Source: Imbricaverruca yamaguchii
Lineage: Eukaryota > Arthropoda > Thecostraca > Neoverrucidae
Length of the DNA stretch: 64,000 nt
Assembly: GCA_034440575.1 (NCBI GenBank)
Contig: JAOTOL010001465.1
Span: 784,501-848,500, forward strand
Direction: 5' to 3'
This document shows positions 42,706 through 54,139 of the stretch, one piece after another. The first letter of the stretch is position 1, and each line of letters opens with the position of its first letter. Under the pieces are notes generated by a model, which was not told the origin of the DNA, ran no database searches, and saw nothing but the letters and a program-made list of their open reading frames with translations. A program made the position numbers and the translations under genes.

Positions 42706-42799
42706 GGAGGCATCGTCCTCCCCAGTCCTGACCTGTCCTTTCCTAGGGCATGGAGATGATATCGCCGAAGGCGAGGAGGCACCACATGCCGCAGCACTT

Positions 42800-42958
42800 C
42801 CCGCCTACGGTGTCTCGCCGGTGTCTCGGTGTCTCGATGTCTCGCCGGTGTCTCGGTGTCTCTACGGCCGGTGTCTCGATGTCTTGCCGGTGTCTCGGTG
42901 TCTCTACGGCCGGTGTCTCGCCGGTGTCTCGGTGTCTCGCCGGTGTCTCGATGCACGG
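42800..42958. repeat. GTGTCTCGCCGGTGTCTCGG repeat
   Basis: Short tandem units of GGTGTCTCG alternating with CCGGTGTCTCGATGTCTTGC-like variants. Not coding. Confidence 0.85.
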
Positions 42959-43140
42959 TGGGCCGCGGCAGACGATCCTCAGACTACTGCACGAGCCAGC
43001 GGTGAACGGCTCACCGAGTCGAAACGGGACTCGTGACGCGTATCCGCATCGGCTGCATCGATGCATCACGTGTAGCAGACCCATGACATGGCCTGCCACT
43101 TGACCTCGTAGCATGGGGAGTTAACAGATGAACTCGGTTG

Positions 43141-43324
43141 CGTCAGACGAAATGTACGACCCTCAATATACCAGGAGGTGCTGAGTTTACATCAAAAGTA
43201 GCGTTAGGGATTATGCTATATTACTCGACGTTTCGGCCAGGGCCATCGTCAGGTCGTACATTTCGTCTCACGCAATGTCTAAAACCCAGGAGCACTTTAG
43301 AGCCATTCTTCGTTGTATTAAACA
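43141..43324. mobile_element. Truncated retroelement insertion with perfect 13-bp TSD
   Basis: Flanked by identical ATGAACTCGGTTG at 43128-43140 and 43325-43337. Contains GACGTTTCGGCCAGGGCC and a 22-bp inverted pair with one mismatch (CGACGAAATGTACGACC-like blocks at 43140-43161 and 43252-43273). The family is uncertain. Confidence 0.75.
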
Positions 43325-43844
43325 ATGAACTCGGTTGGTTATAGCTTATTGGCTCATGGTTATTTTTAATTCAAGGTGCACAAGTCAAGGTGATGATGTC
43401 CAGCGCTCATAACCGTAGCCAAGTCCAGTTCCGATCAGGCATCCAGGTAACGCTAGATCGCCTCAGGCCTCTGATGGACTTCCGTCTAGCATTCGTCGTT
43501 CGGTATGTCCGATTCGATATCGCACGGTTCAATACCGTTACCGGTGCCGCTACCGTTATTGTTGCCTGCCAGCGTCAGCGTCGCCCCGGGCTTTGAATGA
43601 AACTAGGGTGGTGTTAGGTCGGTTTCGTTCCATGGAACGCCTTAGGCGTAACGTTAATTCCGCGTAGTTTAGGTGACGCGTTCCTCTTCCCCACTGTAGA
43701 CACGTTATGCTTGTCCGAAAGAATACAGCGAACCGTGTTTGCGACAAAAAATGTCGCAGGCGTCCGGCGCGAACAATGCGCGAAAACAGGAGCCGCCGTC
43801 AGCGACGACTTGTCTCGCTCCAAATGAACTGTCAGACGTTCAAG

Positions 43845-44392
43845 AGCATGGGGGCGCTGAAGCTGCTCTGAAGAGCAGAGGAACGCTGAAGCTGTCCTGA
43901 AGAGCACAGGGGCGCTGAAGCTGCTCTGAAGAGCACAGGAGCACTGAACCTGTCCTGAAGAGCACAGGAGCGCTGAAGCTGTTCTGAAGAGCACAGGAAC
44001 CCTGGAGCTGTTCTGAAGAGCACAGGAGCCCTGAAGCTGTTCTGAAGAGCAGAGGAACGCTGAAGTTGTTCTGAAGAGCACAGGAGCACTGAATCTATTC
44101 TGAAGAGCACAGGAACACTGGAGCTGTTCTGAAGAGCACAGGAGCACAGGGGCACTGAAGCTGTTCTGAAGAGCAGGACCTGAACTGTTCTGAAGAGCAC
44201 AGGAGCACAGGGGCACTGAAGCTGTCCTGAAGAGCACAGGAGCGCTGAACCTGTTCTGAAGAGCACAGGAGCGCTGAAGCTGTTCTGAAGAGCACAGGAG
44301 CGCTGAACCTGTTCTGAAGAGCACAGGAGCGCTGAAACTGTTCTGAAGAGCACAGGAACGCTGAAGCTGTTCTGAAGAGCACAGGAGGGAAG
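43845..44392. repeat. 29-bp minisatellite (CTGTTCTGAAGAGCACAGGA)
   Basis: About 18 units of GCTGAAGCTGTTCTGAAGAG plus CACAGGAGC. A period of 29 keeps multiple frames open, producing artefactual minus-strand Ser/Leu/Cys-rich frames of ~200 codons. Confidence 0.95.
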
Positions 44393-44399
44393 ATCACAC

Positions 44400-45320
44400 C
44401 GCTCTGTCAGCCGGCTGTGGCAGCGACCGCACACTGGAGTTAAGGTTAGGTCAAGGTCAAGGAGTCAAGGTTAAGGTGCATGCGGTACATACAGTATATT
44501 CGACAGTAGCAGGCTCATGTTCGCCGTTTTCTGTGGTCATGAAGGAAAAAACAAGGGATTGTAACAGCAGCAACCCCCCACTTCCCCACCCTATACGAGA
44601 GAAGGTTGAATTAGGAAGGAAGAAAGTTAAAAGGAATCTGGCGAAGGAAGATAGAAGCTACAGGTTTATAGTCATGAAGTTTATCGATTACTGCCACCAA
44701 GCTGGTGAAGAGATTGAAGATGTAGCCTTCAGCCACGAAATGGGCACCGGCATGTCTCACGACCGCTTGCATTATGAAACGTAACAGAGGGCGAGGGTTG
44801 GGGAGGTGTCCCTGAAGGGTCCCTGTCCCTGTACCTCTCCCCTCTCCATGGGAGAGGGGCAGAGACAGGGACAGGGCGACAAATTGAGACTTGCTACACA
44901 ATGTTCTCTCCTGTATAACACAGTCGTAAAACGGGTACACAGTGGGCCACCAATTACACCCGAGACAAATCCAAACAACTTAAGTTGCACGCTTAATCTC
45001 ACAACAATGAGATTGCTCCCACGGGACACTTGCTTCAGCAAAGCATTTCATGAGCACGAGCAGCGCCTATTGGACCCACAATGCACCTTACGGTTATGTG
45101 GGGCGTATCCCGACTGGTACGGCAGAGCTCAATACGGCAGAGCTGGTACGGCAGAGCGGCGGTGAAGCATTGTGACAGTCTGACCCATGTGCACACGAGA
45201 CAAGAGCTCATCTGTGCGATACGAACCGGCCCTGAGGCGATACTTTCGAAACCGTGCCACCAGAAACTGACAATATCAAAATATGCATTCACACACGTAC
45301 GCACTTTTATGCACACACAC
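44400..45320. other. No confident gene; hairpin at 44818-44876
   Basis: A ~100-codon plus-strand frame at 44476-44784 (REKVELGRKKVKRNLAKEDR, rich in Lys/Glu) has no recognised family and no splice context. Downstream, TCCCTGTCCCTGTACCTCTC pairs with GAGAGGGGCAGAGACAGGGA around a central CCATGG, forming a ~28-bp imperfect stem. Confidence 0.4.
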
Positions 45321-45321
45321 A

Positions 45322-45379
45322 TACATACTATATATATATATATATGTATATGTAAATATATTAATATATATGATATATA

Positions 45380-45457
<78 letters not shown>

Positions 45458-45482
45458 AATATATTAATATATATGATATATA

Positions 45483-45571
<89 letters not shown>

Positions 45572-45652
45572 GTACATATATTAATATATATGTATATATG
45601 CATTTATTATACATATATATTATATATATATATGTAAATATATTAATATATA

Positions 45653-45706
<54 letters not shown>
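45322..45706. repeat. (TA)n microsatellite, ~385 bp
   Basis: Nearly pure TA with occasional GTAAATATATTAATATATAT inserts repeated about four times. Isoleucine/Tyr frames across it are artefacts. The length is probably polymorphic. Confidence 0.97.
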
Positions 45707-45710
<4 letters not shown>

Positions 45711-46085
45711 AAGCTTCGTCGCAATATGTAATTGGAAATGTGATTGTTTTGCTCAAAGGAAGATGTTTACATCGGAGCGCAGCCGTTGGTTGCCAAGGTA
45801 ACTGCCTGACTTACCGCCAATGCATAGGCATGGGGCTATGGGGTTATGCCGCACGTGCTGCGGCTCCACTGGGTCGCCTTGACCTCGAGAATACAAACCA
45901 CGCCCTGTTCGCATGACGTTTATTCATACACATCGCAGTGCTGTCTGCTGAAGGATCAGATGGAGATGCACTCGTGTGGGCTGGGGTTCACGCACTCTGT
46001 GTCAAGGAGCGCGCGGGTGAAGTTCAAACAGTCTGTCTATATGTCCTGCATCTGTTCGGCTGATTTTGTCACATGCCAAGAGGAG
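45707..46085. other. No gene seen
   Basis: No recognised repeat or coding region between the microsatellite and the following SINE. Confidence 0.4.
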
Positions 46086-46252
46086 TTGGTTGGTTGGTTA
46101 TTGGTTTTACGACACATCGACCGTCGAGTCATGTAGCGTCGCCAATCTCTCACGCCGACTGGTCACAGCCGAAGAGTAGCGACAGGCGAGACTCGAACGC
46201 ACAACCTTTCGATTGCGAGACGAGCAACTCACCCCTAGGCTACTCGTGCCCC
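46086..46252 (-). mobile_element. SINE-V (reverse)
   Basis: Reverse-oriented full copy. The head ends at 46252 (ACTCGTGCCCC on the plus strand), and tail GGTTATTGGTTTTACGACAC starts near 46095. Flanks TGCCAAGAGGAG and TGTCAACAGGAG are a probable 12-bp target duplication with two mismatches. Confidence 0.9.
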
Positions 46253-47014
46253 GTGTCAACAGGAGATCTGAAAGACCCGCGGAAGCACGCTGCTAATCCT
46301 GCCTTGGCGTTTGTCGAGAACGTCACACTGGGAATGCGCAGGGCCGGGCCGTTGGTTTTGATCAGCGGGGGGGGGGGTGCTCTGGAGGGTGCCATTTCGC
46401 CGTCTGCAGGTGCCCTGTCTACTCGGATGGGCGCCAGCGGCTGACAAACGCCGGCGCACCCCCGCACTTCCTGGTGGCGCACTTCTCCAGCCGAAGGCGT
46501 GCCACACTTCCGCTGAGAGGTGCATGCCCCCAGTTAACCTCCCCCCTCCTCTGGATGAAACTAGGAACCTCGACCCGCCTGGCTTGGTGGGAGGGCTCCA
46601 ACCCTGCTTGGCATGCCGCCTTACTTGCAGAAACTTGTCAGTTTCAGGCGGGATGCTTCTCGTCGTTGTTCAGCGTTCCGTTCACGCTATCACAGAACCA
46701 AGCGTCGACATAACTGACCACGTGTATCATAACCGGCCCTGCAAAACAAAATACCGGGGTTGAATTGCAATAGATCGTTGGTATATCAACAAACATGTAC
46801 ATGCTTTTGCATGAACTCTCATTGCATCCTTAGTACCTACATCTGCCGCGTCATTTGCATTTTATTTGCGGCGCTAGCTACCCCTGTAAAGATCGCGGCT
46901 ATATATATGCCGTTAAAGGCTTGGTTGCATCTTTCTACATACATGTTCTTCACTAGAGTTTTTGATTTCTCAACGACTTAATTTTTCACTTTCTGCATGT
47001 AAGTATTACGATCG
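46253..47014. other. No gene seen
   Basis: Contains a G10 run near 46366 and no identifiable coding exon or repeat. Confidence 0.4.
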
Positions 47015-47537
47015 CAGTGAACATGCCGATGCCAGCCCGCTGTCGACATGTGTCGGGGTGAGTTCGGCATCTCGTAAGCGGCATACCGACATCGGGCCAC
47101 TCTCGGCTCGACATCGGCAAACTGGCCTGGAATGTCAAACTGCCCTGGTTGAGTTGGGCACATCAGTAGCGGCCAGCCGACGTCGGGCCGCTGTCCAACA
47201 CTTCACTCCCCAGCCGACAGCGGGCCGCTATCATCGAAACTGCAGCGTGGCATCTTTTCGACATCGGCCCCACGTCGACTACATGTCGGCTGAGTGTCTG
47301 ATGCAATTGTCGATATGAGCGGACATTCCACTCCCCAGCCGACAGCGGCCCGACATGGGGTCGAGTACCGGTCCGGCGTCGGGCCGCTGTCCAACACTCC
47401 ACTCCCCAGCCGACAGCGGGCCGACATGGGGGCGGTCCGGCGTCGGGCCGCTGTCCAACACTCCACTCCCCAGCCGACAGCGGGCCGCTGGCGTCCGACA
47501 TCGGTCCGACGTCGGCCCGCTGTCGGCATGTTCACTG
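47015..47537. mobile_element. TIR element with GTCGGCCCGCTGTCGG-type internal repeats
   Basis: Left end CAGTGAACATGCCGATGCC and right end GTCGGCATGTTCACTG are inverted copies. Between them are about eight repeats of CACTCCCCAGCCGACAGCGG and GTCGGGCCGCTGTCCAACAC. No transposase frame. The CAGTG ends suggest a hAT-like origin, but no clear 8-bp target duplication was found. Confidence 0.75.
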
Positions 47538-47903
47538 GGATATGTGTAATCAGAAGTCCGATATAGGTTTCAGGTGAGGAAGAATCCATGGATACGGGGC
47601 AAAGCCGCCCGCTGGGCAGGGGGCACTATCCCCCCGCAGTAAGCACCTTAAAATGGACCCTGGTGTGGGCTCCCCTGGCTTCTATGCCAGGGCACATTTT
47701 CCCAATTTTGCACGAACAGGATGACAATCGAATACGCAGGAAGCTCACGAATTTTGCCGAACTTGCCCTGAAAATGGAGACATCTTCGGGTCACCGGGCG
47801 GACCGTCGCTCCCTCCCAATTAACACCCCAAGACCGACACTCCTTCGTGCGCTGCCGCGACACAACAGAAGCGCAGCGCGAGCTTCCCTCGGCTCGCTCC
47901 CGC
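47538..47903. other. 3' flank of the TipE-like gene, nothing specific seen
   Basis: Sequence downstream of the minus-strand stop codon. I did not find a clear AATAAA on the minus strand, so the transcript end is unknown. Confidence 0.4.
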
Positions 47904-48725
47904 CTAGGGCTCCTGCTTCGCCACCACGTTGATAGGTGGCAGCAGGTTCGCACGCGGCGGCAGCCGGCTCCGCCTCTCCGCCGCCGCCGCCGCCGCCGCC
48001 GCCTCGCGCCGCAGCTGCTGCCGCACGCGGCGCGCGGCGCGCCGCCAGGCGCCGACGGCGCGCCGGCGGTGGGCGGGCGGGCCGCAGTGGCGGCAGTAGA
48101 GCGCCACGCCCAGCGCGCTCACCAGCAGCGCCGGCATCAGCAGCAGCAGGAACAGCCAGGCGGCGCGCCCGTGCGCCTCGCGCGGCACGGCCACCGGCCG
48201 GCCGCCGCCGGCGGCCGACACCAGGCAGCTGAGGTCGCGGCCCGGCACGGCCGTGTCGCGCAGGAACGTGGCGCAGTCCACCCACGGCACGCACCGGCCG
48301 TGGCCGATGCGCAGCAGCGCGTCGCGCACGTCGTAGCCGCGCCGCCGGCGCAGCACCAGATGCGACGCGTACGTCACGTGCACGCTCAGCGCCTGGCACG
48401 GCCGCGCCGGCCGCCGGCACGGCCGGCACGAGCACGTGCCGTTGGTGGCGGCGGCGCCGGCCACGCGGCACGTGGCCGGCGCGAAGTCGCCCGAGAACAC
48501 CAGCGGCAGCGTGTCGTCCAGCGTGAGCGGCACCACGATGCAGACGGTGCACACGGCGGCCAGCACGCCGGCCAGCAGCAGGCACGTGCGCCACGGCGGC
48601 GGCCGACACCGGTGCTGGCCGCGGCAGCGGGGCAGACGGCAGCACGCGTCGCCGCCGGGCGGCGGCGCCTCCGGCGAGAGGCATTCGCTGCTGGCGCTGG
48701 TCACCGACACGCACACCTGAGTCAT
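47904..48725 (-). CDS. TipE/TEH-like voltage-gated sodium channel auxiliary subunit (two-pass membrane protein)
   Basis: Single uninterrupted frame of 273 residues; start ATG at 48725 in good context (GCGATGA), stop TAG at 47904. Layout: cytoplasmic N-terminus (1-46), TM1 about 47-68 (LLLAGVLAAVCTVCIVVPLT), extracellular loop about 69-187 with eight Cys (86, 98, 100, 103, 110, 145, 151, 167) and an N-glycosylation site at Asn95 (NGT), TM2 about 188-210 (WLFLLLLMPALLVSALGVAL), then YCRHCG and an Arg/Ala-rich tail. The loop pattern F-x-PA-x-C...C-x-C-x2-C...C-x-x-x-x-V-x-x-x-Y matches TipE proteins, which raise sodium-channel expression in arthropods (family knowledge). KCNMB beta subunits share the topology and are the alternative. 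High GC (~75%). Confidence 0.72.
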   Translation of the reverse strand: MTQVCVSVTSASSECLSPEAPPPGGDACCRLPRCRGQHRCRPPPWRTCLLLAGVLAAVCTVCIVVPLTLDDTLPLVFSGDFAPATCRVAGAAATNGTCSCRPCRRPARPCQALSVHVTYASHLVLRRRRGYDVRDALLRIGHGRCVPWVDCATFLRDTAVPGRDLSCLVSAAGGGRPVAVPREAHGRAAWLFLLLLMPALLVSALGVALYCRHCGPPAHRRRAVGAWRRAARRVRQQLRREAAAAAAAAERRSRLPPRANLLPPINVVAKQEP

Positions 48726-49152
48726 CGCCGCCGCTCGCCTGGACTCCGCGTGGTTAATGCGACCTCCGCGGACCTGTTCGTCCTTCTTGAGCAGCACTTG
48801 GCGATCTCGCCCGGGCGACAGATGTCTTCTTGGAGCTTTCACTACCGAGATATACGGCTGTTTTCTCGATGGATGTCTGTGAACCGATGATTTTTAGGAG
48901 CTGACACGGTCGCTCTCTTGTCCATTGGACTTCGTTAACTCTTGCTCTCGGCGCGGGATGATCCCCGCCTTGCTTTGCTTTGCTTTGCTCGTCTGCTCTT
49001 CCGGAGAGGTACTTTTCAAAACGCCTGCCGCCCTTAAACTGTCGACTCATCCGCTCCTTGAGCCCGCCCAAGGCAGCGCAGAGGTCAGCGTAACAGGGAC
49101 AGTCACCTGCATAGCCGTCAGCCAACCGGGGCGGACCGCTGTGGCTCGTCGG

Positions 49153-49190
49153 CCAATCAAAGCGCGCCTCTGTTGCGCGTCTGCCAATCA
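49153..49190. promoter_or_regulatory. Pair of CCAAT boxes upstream of the TipE-like gene
   Basis: CCAATCA occurs at 49153-49159 and again at 49184-49190, 31 bp apart, about 430-465 bp upstream of the minus-strand start codon. Paired CCAAT boxes at about three helical turns suit NF-Y, but no transcription start is known. Confidence 0.3.
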
Positions 49191-49796
49191 GAAGAGGCAC
49201 TCACCAATGCGCACGTAACCACTGGCAGCACGAACGTATCCATTTTTCAGGTGGCAGTTCGGCGTAAGGGGGACGGTGGCGGCGGGCCGGCCCGCCATTC
49301 ATTGGAAATCGACAGTCAATCGCCAGTGGCCACGCGCTATTCCTCATCAACGTTTGACGAAATCGACCCGGTCCGAAACGCGCGAGCTGAACTCGCCCCT
49401 GTCTGCCCCAATGGGCAGAGGCGGATCCAGCCCGTCGCCATGAGGGGGAAAGACGTTTCAGCTAGCTGCGATGCGCTCAGATTTTGCGGAGAATTGCGCT
49501 CAATGTCAAAGGAGAATTTGTAAGAGAGATCGGTTCGTAAGGATAAAACTAGGATGATATTAAACCAATATTCTGTAAGCGAGGTATATCTATAGAATGC
49601 ATTACGTTGTAAAGTTGTCATTTCCACTCAATTTTCGTCAGTTGGGAAACTCGCATTGTTTCCTGGTTCTTTGTTTCAAACCACATCGTGAGCGATGATG
49701 AACCCGAGACCGGCTGTGATGACGAGGCCGTGGAGGAATCGCGAGCACGACCGGGGCTATGATTTATCATCAGCTGAGCGCCCGTTCTCAGCGTCG
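49191..49796. other. No gene seen
   Basis: Upstream flank of the TipE-like gene. Frames are under 120 codons and show no domain. Confidence 0.4.
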
Positions 49797-49985
49797 GGCG
49801 TCGTCGTTTCTTTATTTGGTGGATCACGACGCACTTTATTCACATTCACGGCCCATGGCGCCGCCCACACCGTTTCGCCGGTGGGCCGCGGGATTGGGAA
49901 ATGTCCCGATCGGTGCGGGCGTCGAACCCGGGACCTTTGGTACCCAGAGGCCGACACCTTAACCACTCGGCCATCCCCGCCCCGT
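49797..49985 (-). mobile_element. SINE-S (reverse, full length)
   Basis: Head on the minus strand: GGGGCGGGGATGGCCGAGTG, then B box GGGTTCGACGC; tail TTTGGTGGATCACGACGCAC on the plus strand side. Possible diverged target duplication CGTCGGGCGTC/CGTCAGGCGCC. A ~75-bp tandem duplication (CAGCGTCAGGCGCCATCAGG) follows to about 50130. Confidence 0.88.
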
Positions 49986-50423
49986 CAGGCGCCATCAGGA
50001 GTTACCCGACAACATGGTCATCTGCGGCTCGTGGGGGCTGCCGGGCAGTGGTGAGCGCCCGTTTTCAGCGTCAGGCGCCATCAGGAGCTACCCAACAACA
50101 CGGCCCGTGGGGACTGCCAGGCAGTGCTCGCGCTGCGGGCAGGAAGGACGAGGCTTTCGTGCTCCGACAGATGGGGCATTGCCGACCTGGTCCACCAAGA
50201 TTGACCGAGCCGAGCACTCAGCCCGGCGAGCCGAGCCAACTCGAGTGCGTCGGGAGACCGGACGCTGGCGGTGTGTGTGGCAGCTGGCTTATCTATGTAC
50301 GGCTACCGTATGGTCCGCCGAGTGACGAATGATTCGGGGAAGACAGACATCCTGCCCGCCGCGGGCAGGTGTACGAGGCCAAGGCAAAGCGTTACCCGGC
50401 AGCCAGCAGCATGCCGTACACCC

Positions 50424-50579
50424 TTGGCTGATGGTTTTTCCGACACATCGACCGTTGAGTCATGTAGCGTCGCCAATCTCTCACGCCGATTGGTGGCGGG
50501 CGAAGAGTAGCGACAGGTGACTCGAGCCCACAACCTTTCGATTGAGACGAGCAACTTACCACTAGACTACTCGTCCCCT
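50424..50579 (-). mobile_element. SINE-V (reverse)
   Basis: Plus-strand view: TTTCCGACACATCGACCGTT through AATCTCTCACGCCGATTGGT to ACTAGACTACTCGTCCCC. The B box is slightly shortened. The flank CTCAATGCAGCGGAGGGTAA is shared with two other copies, marking a composite repeat. Confidence 0.88.
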
Positions 50580-52379
50580 CAATGCAGCGGAGGGTAAGAT
50601 ACGAAGTCCTGGGTTGTGGAGCTGAGGTAAGAACGAAATCCTGGGTGTGGATATGAAAAACGAGGTGGTGGGACAAACACCCGACGATAACCTCCTTAAC
50701 ATGCCGTACACCCAGACGCGGTGTCGTACCTGGGGTTTGCGCTGGGGGGGGGGGATTTGGATGGGTGCGGACGGATTGGAATGGGAGAGATAACTGTCCT
50801 GTGGAAATGAATACCGCCTGCGACCATCGATTCTGAGCCACGGGATTTCAACCATAATTCCGCTATCCTCTTGGAAGTTTTTTTTTTCTCGCTATACCCT
50901 CAGTAATTCACCTTACATTGCCGAAATTACACATACACAAATGCATAACATTTTTGTAAAATTTCCCAATTTCAAGGATTCCAGTTCATGGCGCCCGGCG
51001 GCCAAAACGTTCACACATGTGCAGCAGTCATGCGCATTAGCCACACTTCGTGCGATCCTCCAGCTTCTGCTCGGCGCCTGTTTTGCCAATGGTTACGGCA
51101 TGACACTCTCGCGCTGGTTGGTTGGTTATTTGGGCTTACGGGCGCATCGACTGCGTTGACACTCTCGTGTCATATTCGACGTGTGGAATGCTTCGCATAG
51201 GGGTTCGCTCGAGAGATCCGGCTAATTCTTTCCATGTTTTGGCGGTTAAGAAGTGCGGATACTCGGTGACCTTTCATGCATCTCATATCCTTGGTTAGAC
51301 GCGCTCTCAGATTGGCTACTGAATGGAGGCCAGTTCCTTTTTTAGACCCGCTGCATCTTTCCTCGTTGGCGGATGCGTTCAGAGGCTGCACCCAATTTTT
51401 GTTCCAAGGCCGGCACATTTTTGGAGCCAGAGCTCTTTTTAGCTTTGTTTTTGCGCAGATGGCATTTGCGAGGGACCGGCGCGCTTTTGAATACACGTGC
51501 TTTAGCCATGCTTTTCAGTGCCATGCCGCTTTTCGAGTATCGAAACCATTTCGAGACTCCGAACTGGTCCCACGGCACCGGTCTTTCAGTTAGAGCCGCA
51601 ACACGTTTTAACGCCATGCCACTTCTGCGGAATCTGTACGCTTGGGGGGGGGGGAGTGTAACTCCGGCCTCCCGTCGACCTCGTAGCAGCCATACTGCTT
51701 ACTCTGGGCATTCGGCGGAACCTCAGCACGACCGTTAGTTGGTGATTTGTGTTCTAGGTCGCATCAACTGCAGTGGTATACAGCGCCAATCTCAGCACGA
51801 CTGGTGGCTCAGGTGGAACTTCTCCGGGTCCCGGCGCGACGTTTCGGGCCCCGAGTAAACACCAGACTTCCAGAACCCGTCCCGGGCCTTAGTGAGTGTA
51901 TGCCCCGTCAGACGGTTAGCACCAGCGTTGCCCCTACCCGAACCGGGGTTGGAGAAACGTGCTAAATTTTCAGACGGGTCGCACACCCAGTCCAGGACGG
52001 GCGCCTGTTCGCTTGGAGTGGCTCATCCTGGTGATAAAAAAAATGTGGTTGCGCTCGGTGGTCCGGAACCCTTCGGATGCCGGGGGTCGGGTCGACCACT
52101 CCAACCCCCTGGGGAAGTTCATGCACTAGTGGCTCAACAACCATCATCTGCATACAACAAAGCGATTCGGGTCACGCCGTCACATACGGACAAAACGAGC
52201 AGTGACACGTCCATTAACGCTTCCTTTGTGGAATGGACTATGCTGGAAAGCGTTGCCTCAGTGCGCCACTTTCGAATGCACCCCGCACGCTTCCGTGGAC
52301 CCGCGGGATCCTGGCCGCACCCACCCTCGCACTGGACGGGGAAGCGTGGCAGACGCCCCGGGACCCGGAGCGCAGTGCC
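50580..52379. other. No gene seen; repeat remnants
   Basis: Includes the composite-repeat flank (50580-50710), short R3 LINE-tail pieces in reverse orientation at about 51112-51165 (GGTTGGTTATTTGGGCTTAC) and 51734-51793, and a G10 run near 51643. No coding sequence identified. Confidence 0.45.
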
Positions 52380-52830
52380 AAAGTAATGGTTTTTCGTCAG
52401 GTGCGGCTGTCTGAACAAGTACAGCAGGATGTCGAAGCCAATCATGTAATTAGAGTCGCTTCAAATTTTTGTCTTTCAGACTTAACAAAATTGAGTCGAT
52501 GGTGTTGTACTTATATATACCTTCATCAGTTGTTTTCACATTCATAATTTAATGACCTATATTTGGGACAGCAAGCAAAAAAACCATTCTATACACTGAT
52601 GCTGTCTGCCATATAGCATGGATAATCCCACTACCTGAAATTGCATTGCGAAATGTTTGTGCGTCACCATCCATTATCGAGAGCTTTATACTTCCAAATG
52701 AGGTACCGTTAGAAGGGGGCCACAAGGACTTCATAAACATGTATCGAGAAGCCGGATGTCGACACTACCTCGGAGAGGGACGTCGACTGAGTGGTGGTGC
52801 ATACCACCCTATTTTACGAATAGTCTAATA
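52380..52830 (-). mobile_element. hAT-type MITE family R2 (reverse)
   Basis: Reverse-complement order of R2 blocks: TAATGGTTTTTCGTCAGGTG, AGGATGTCGAAGCCAATCAT, CACTGATGCTGTCTGCCATA, and near the end ACCCTATTTTACGAATAGT. Ends are decayed and no target duplication was found. Confidence 0.65.
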
Positions 52831-53039
52831 CTACCGGAGCGCGGCACACGCTCTCACCGGCCGCCAACTCCCACCAAACACCCGCCGCCGCCCACCACAC
52901 AGCAAAGCCGCCGGCCACGTTTCGACACATATATTCATACGAGAGCTCACAAAACAATGACAAGCGAGTGGCGGCGGCGGCGCGGCGGGGGCGACCGCGC
53001 TGTACAGGGCAGTGGCCGCGTCACCGCCACCTCCTCACG

Positions 53040-53100
53040 TCCCGGGACGCGGCAGCGAAGGTGGAGGCGGCGGCGGCGGCGGCGGCGGCGCGGACCGGAA
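53040..53100. repeat. (GGC)n microsatellite
   Basis: GGCGGCGGCGGCGGC tract. Frames through it are low-complexity Ala/Arg/Gly only. Confidence 0.8.
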
Positions 53101-53153
53101 TGGATGGACGGCACGACCGGTGCCGTCCAGTTGAGATGAAATCTGCCGAGACC

Positions 53154-53325
53154 GTTGGCTGGTTGGTTATCGGCTTTACGACACCTCGACCGATGAGTCA
53201 CGCAGCGTCGCCGACCTCTCACGCCGGCTGGTCGCGGGCGAAGAGTGGCGACAGGCGAGACTCGAACCCGCAACCTTTCGATTGTGAGACGGGCAACTTA
53301 CCCCCAGAGCACTATTCGTTCAGAC
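53154..53325 (-). mobile_element. SINE-V (reverse, diverged)
   Basis: TTGGTTATCGGCTTTACGAC to CTTTCGATTGTGAGACGGGC and CAACTTACCCCCAGAGCAC. More CpG-rich changes than the other copies. The head end near 53320 is decayed. Confidence 0.8.
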
Positions 53326-53641
53326 TCATCGCATTCAGTCGGACATTCCATCCACGGGACGGCTGCTACGGCCCATGCCGGTGCGGCGCGTGACAACGGA
53401 CACCGACATTACCTCTCGCCAGTTGCGTCATACCAGACGACCGACGGCGGCGAAATCTGTCACGCGAACGTGCTAGCCAACTCCAATGAGCATAGCGCAG
53501 AACAGAGCGTCGCGTTCCGATATTGATTTCCTCTGCCGGGTGTTAGTTACGTAGGCTTTACGGTGCATCAACTTGTAATCAATAAATGCACCAAATTTGT
53601 GATAACGTGTCAAAACCATAACCCGCATCATGTCAGTGCGG

Positions 53642-54139
53642 CAGTGATAAATTATTCGTGAAATAGGGTGGAATATACCACACTCTGGACACTCAATCGA
53701 TATCCTTCTCAAAGAAGCATCGACATCCTGATTCACGTTACGTCCTTGCGAAGTCTGTCTCTTTTATAACAGTACCTCGTTGATAATTATCATGCTCATG
53801 CTCTCGATGAGGCATGGTGGTACACCAACACTTCGCAACTCAATTTCATGTAAATGGATTAGTTAGTTATTAGGGCTTTAGGGCGCACCTATGTAAACGG
53901 ATTACCTGTAGCGTGAATTGGCATAAAATGGTAGCTTATATCATGCTTTTCTCGCTATCCCGAATATAACTTGTCAAATTATGAATATCAAAACAAACGA
54001 TAACGGTAGTCGTAAGTGCGTCATTGGCTCAAACTTGAGTCTGAAAGATATCAGTAGCATTTTAAATGACACCGACTCAGCAAATTTCGACATCCTACTA
54101 TTCTTGTTTCGACATCTTACACCTAATATTTTAACGCTG
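53642..54139 (+). mobile_element. hAT-type MITE family R2 with 8-bp TSD
   Basis: Starts CAGTGATAAATTATTCGTG, ends CTAATATTTTAACGCTG. Flanks CAGTGCGG (53634-53641) and CAGTGCAG (54140-54147) agree at 7 of 8 positions. An R3 LINE-tail piece (TTAGTTAGTTATTAGGGCTT) sits inside at about 53857-53890. Confidence 0.82.

Noticed and set aside
44476..44784. Lys/Glu-rich 102-codon frame as a gene
   Set aside because: No family motif, no splice signals and surrounded by repeats; left as unassigned sequence.
48726..48842. Upstream extension of the TipE-like protein
   Set aside because: It would need a GTG start; the first ATG at 48725 has good context and gives the expected short N-terminus before TM1.
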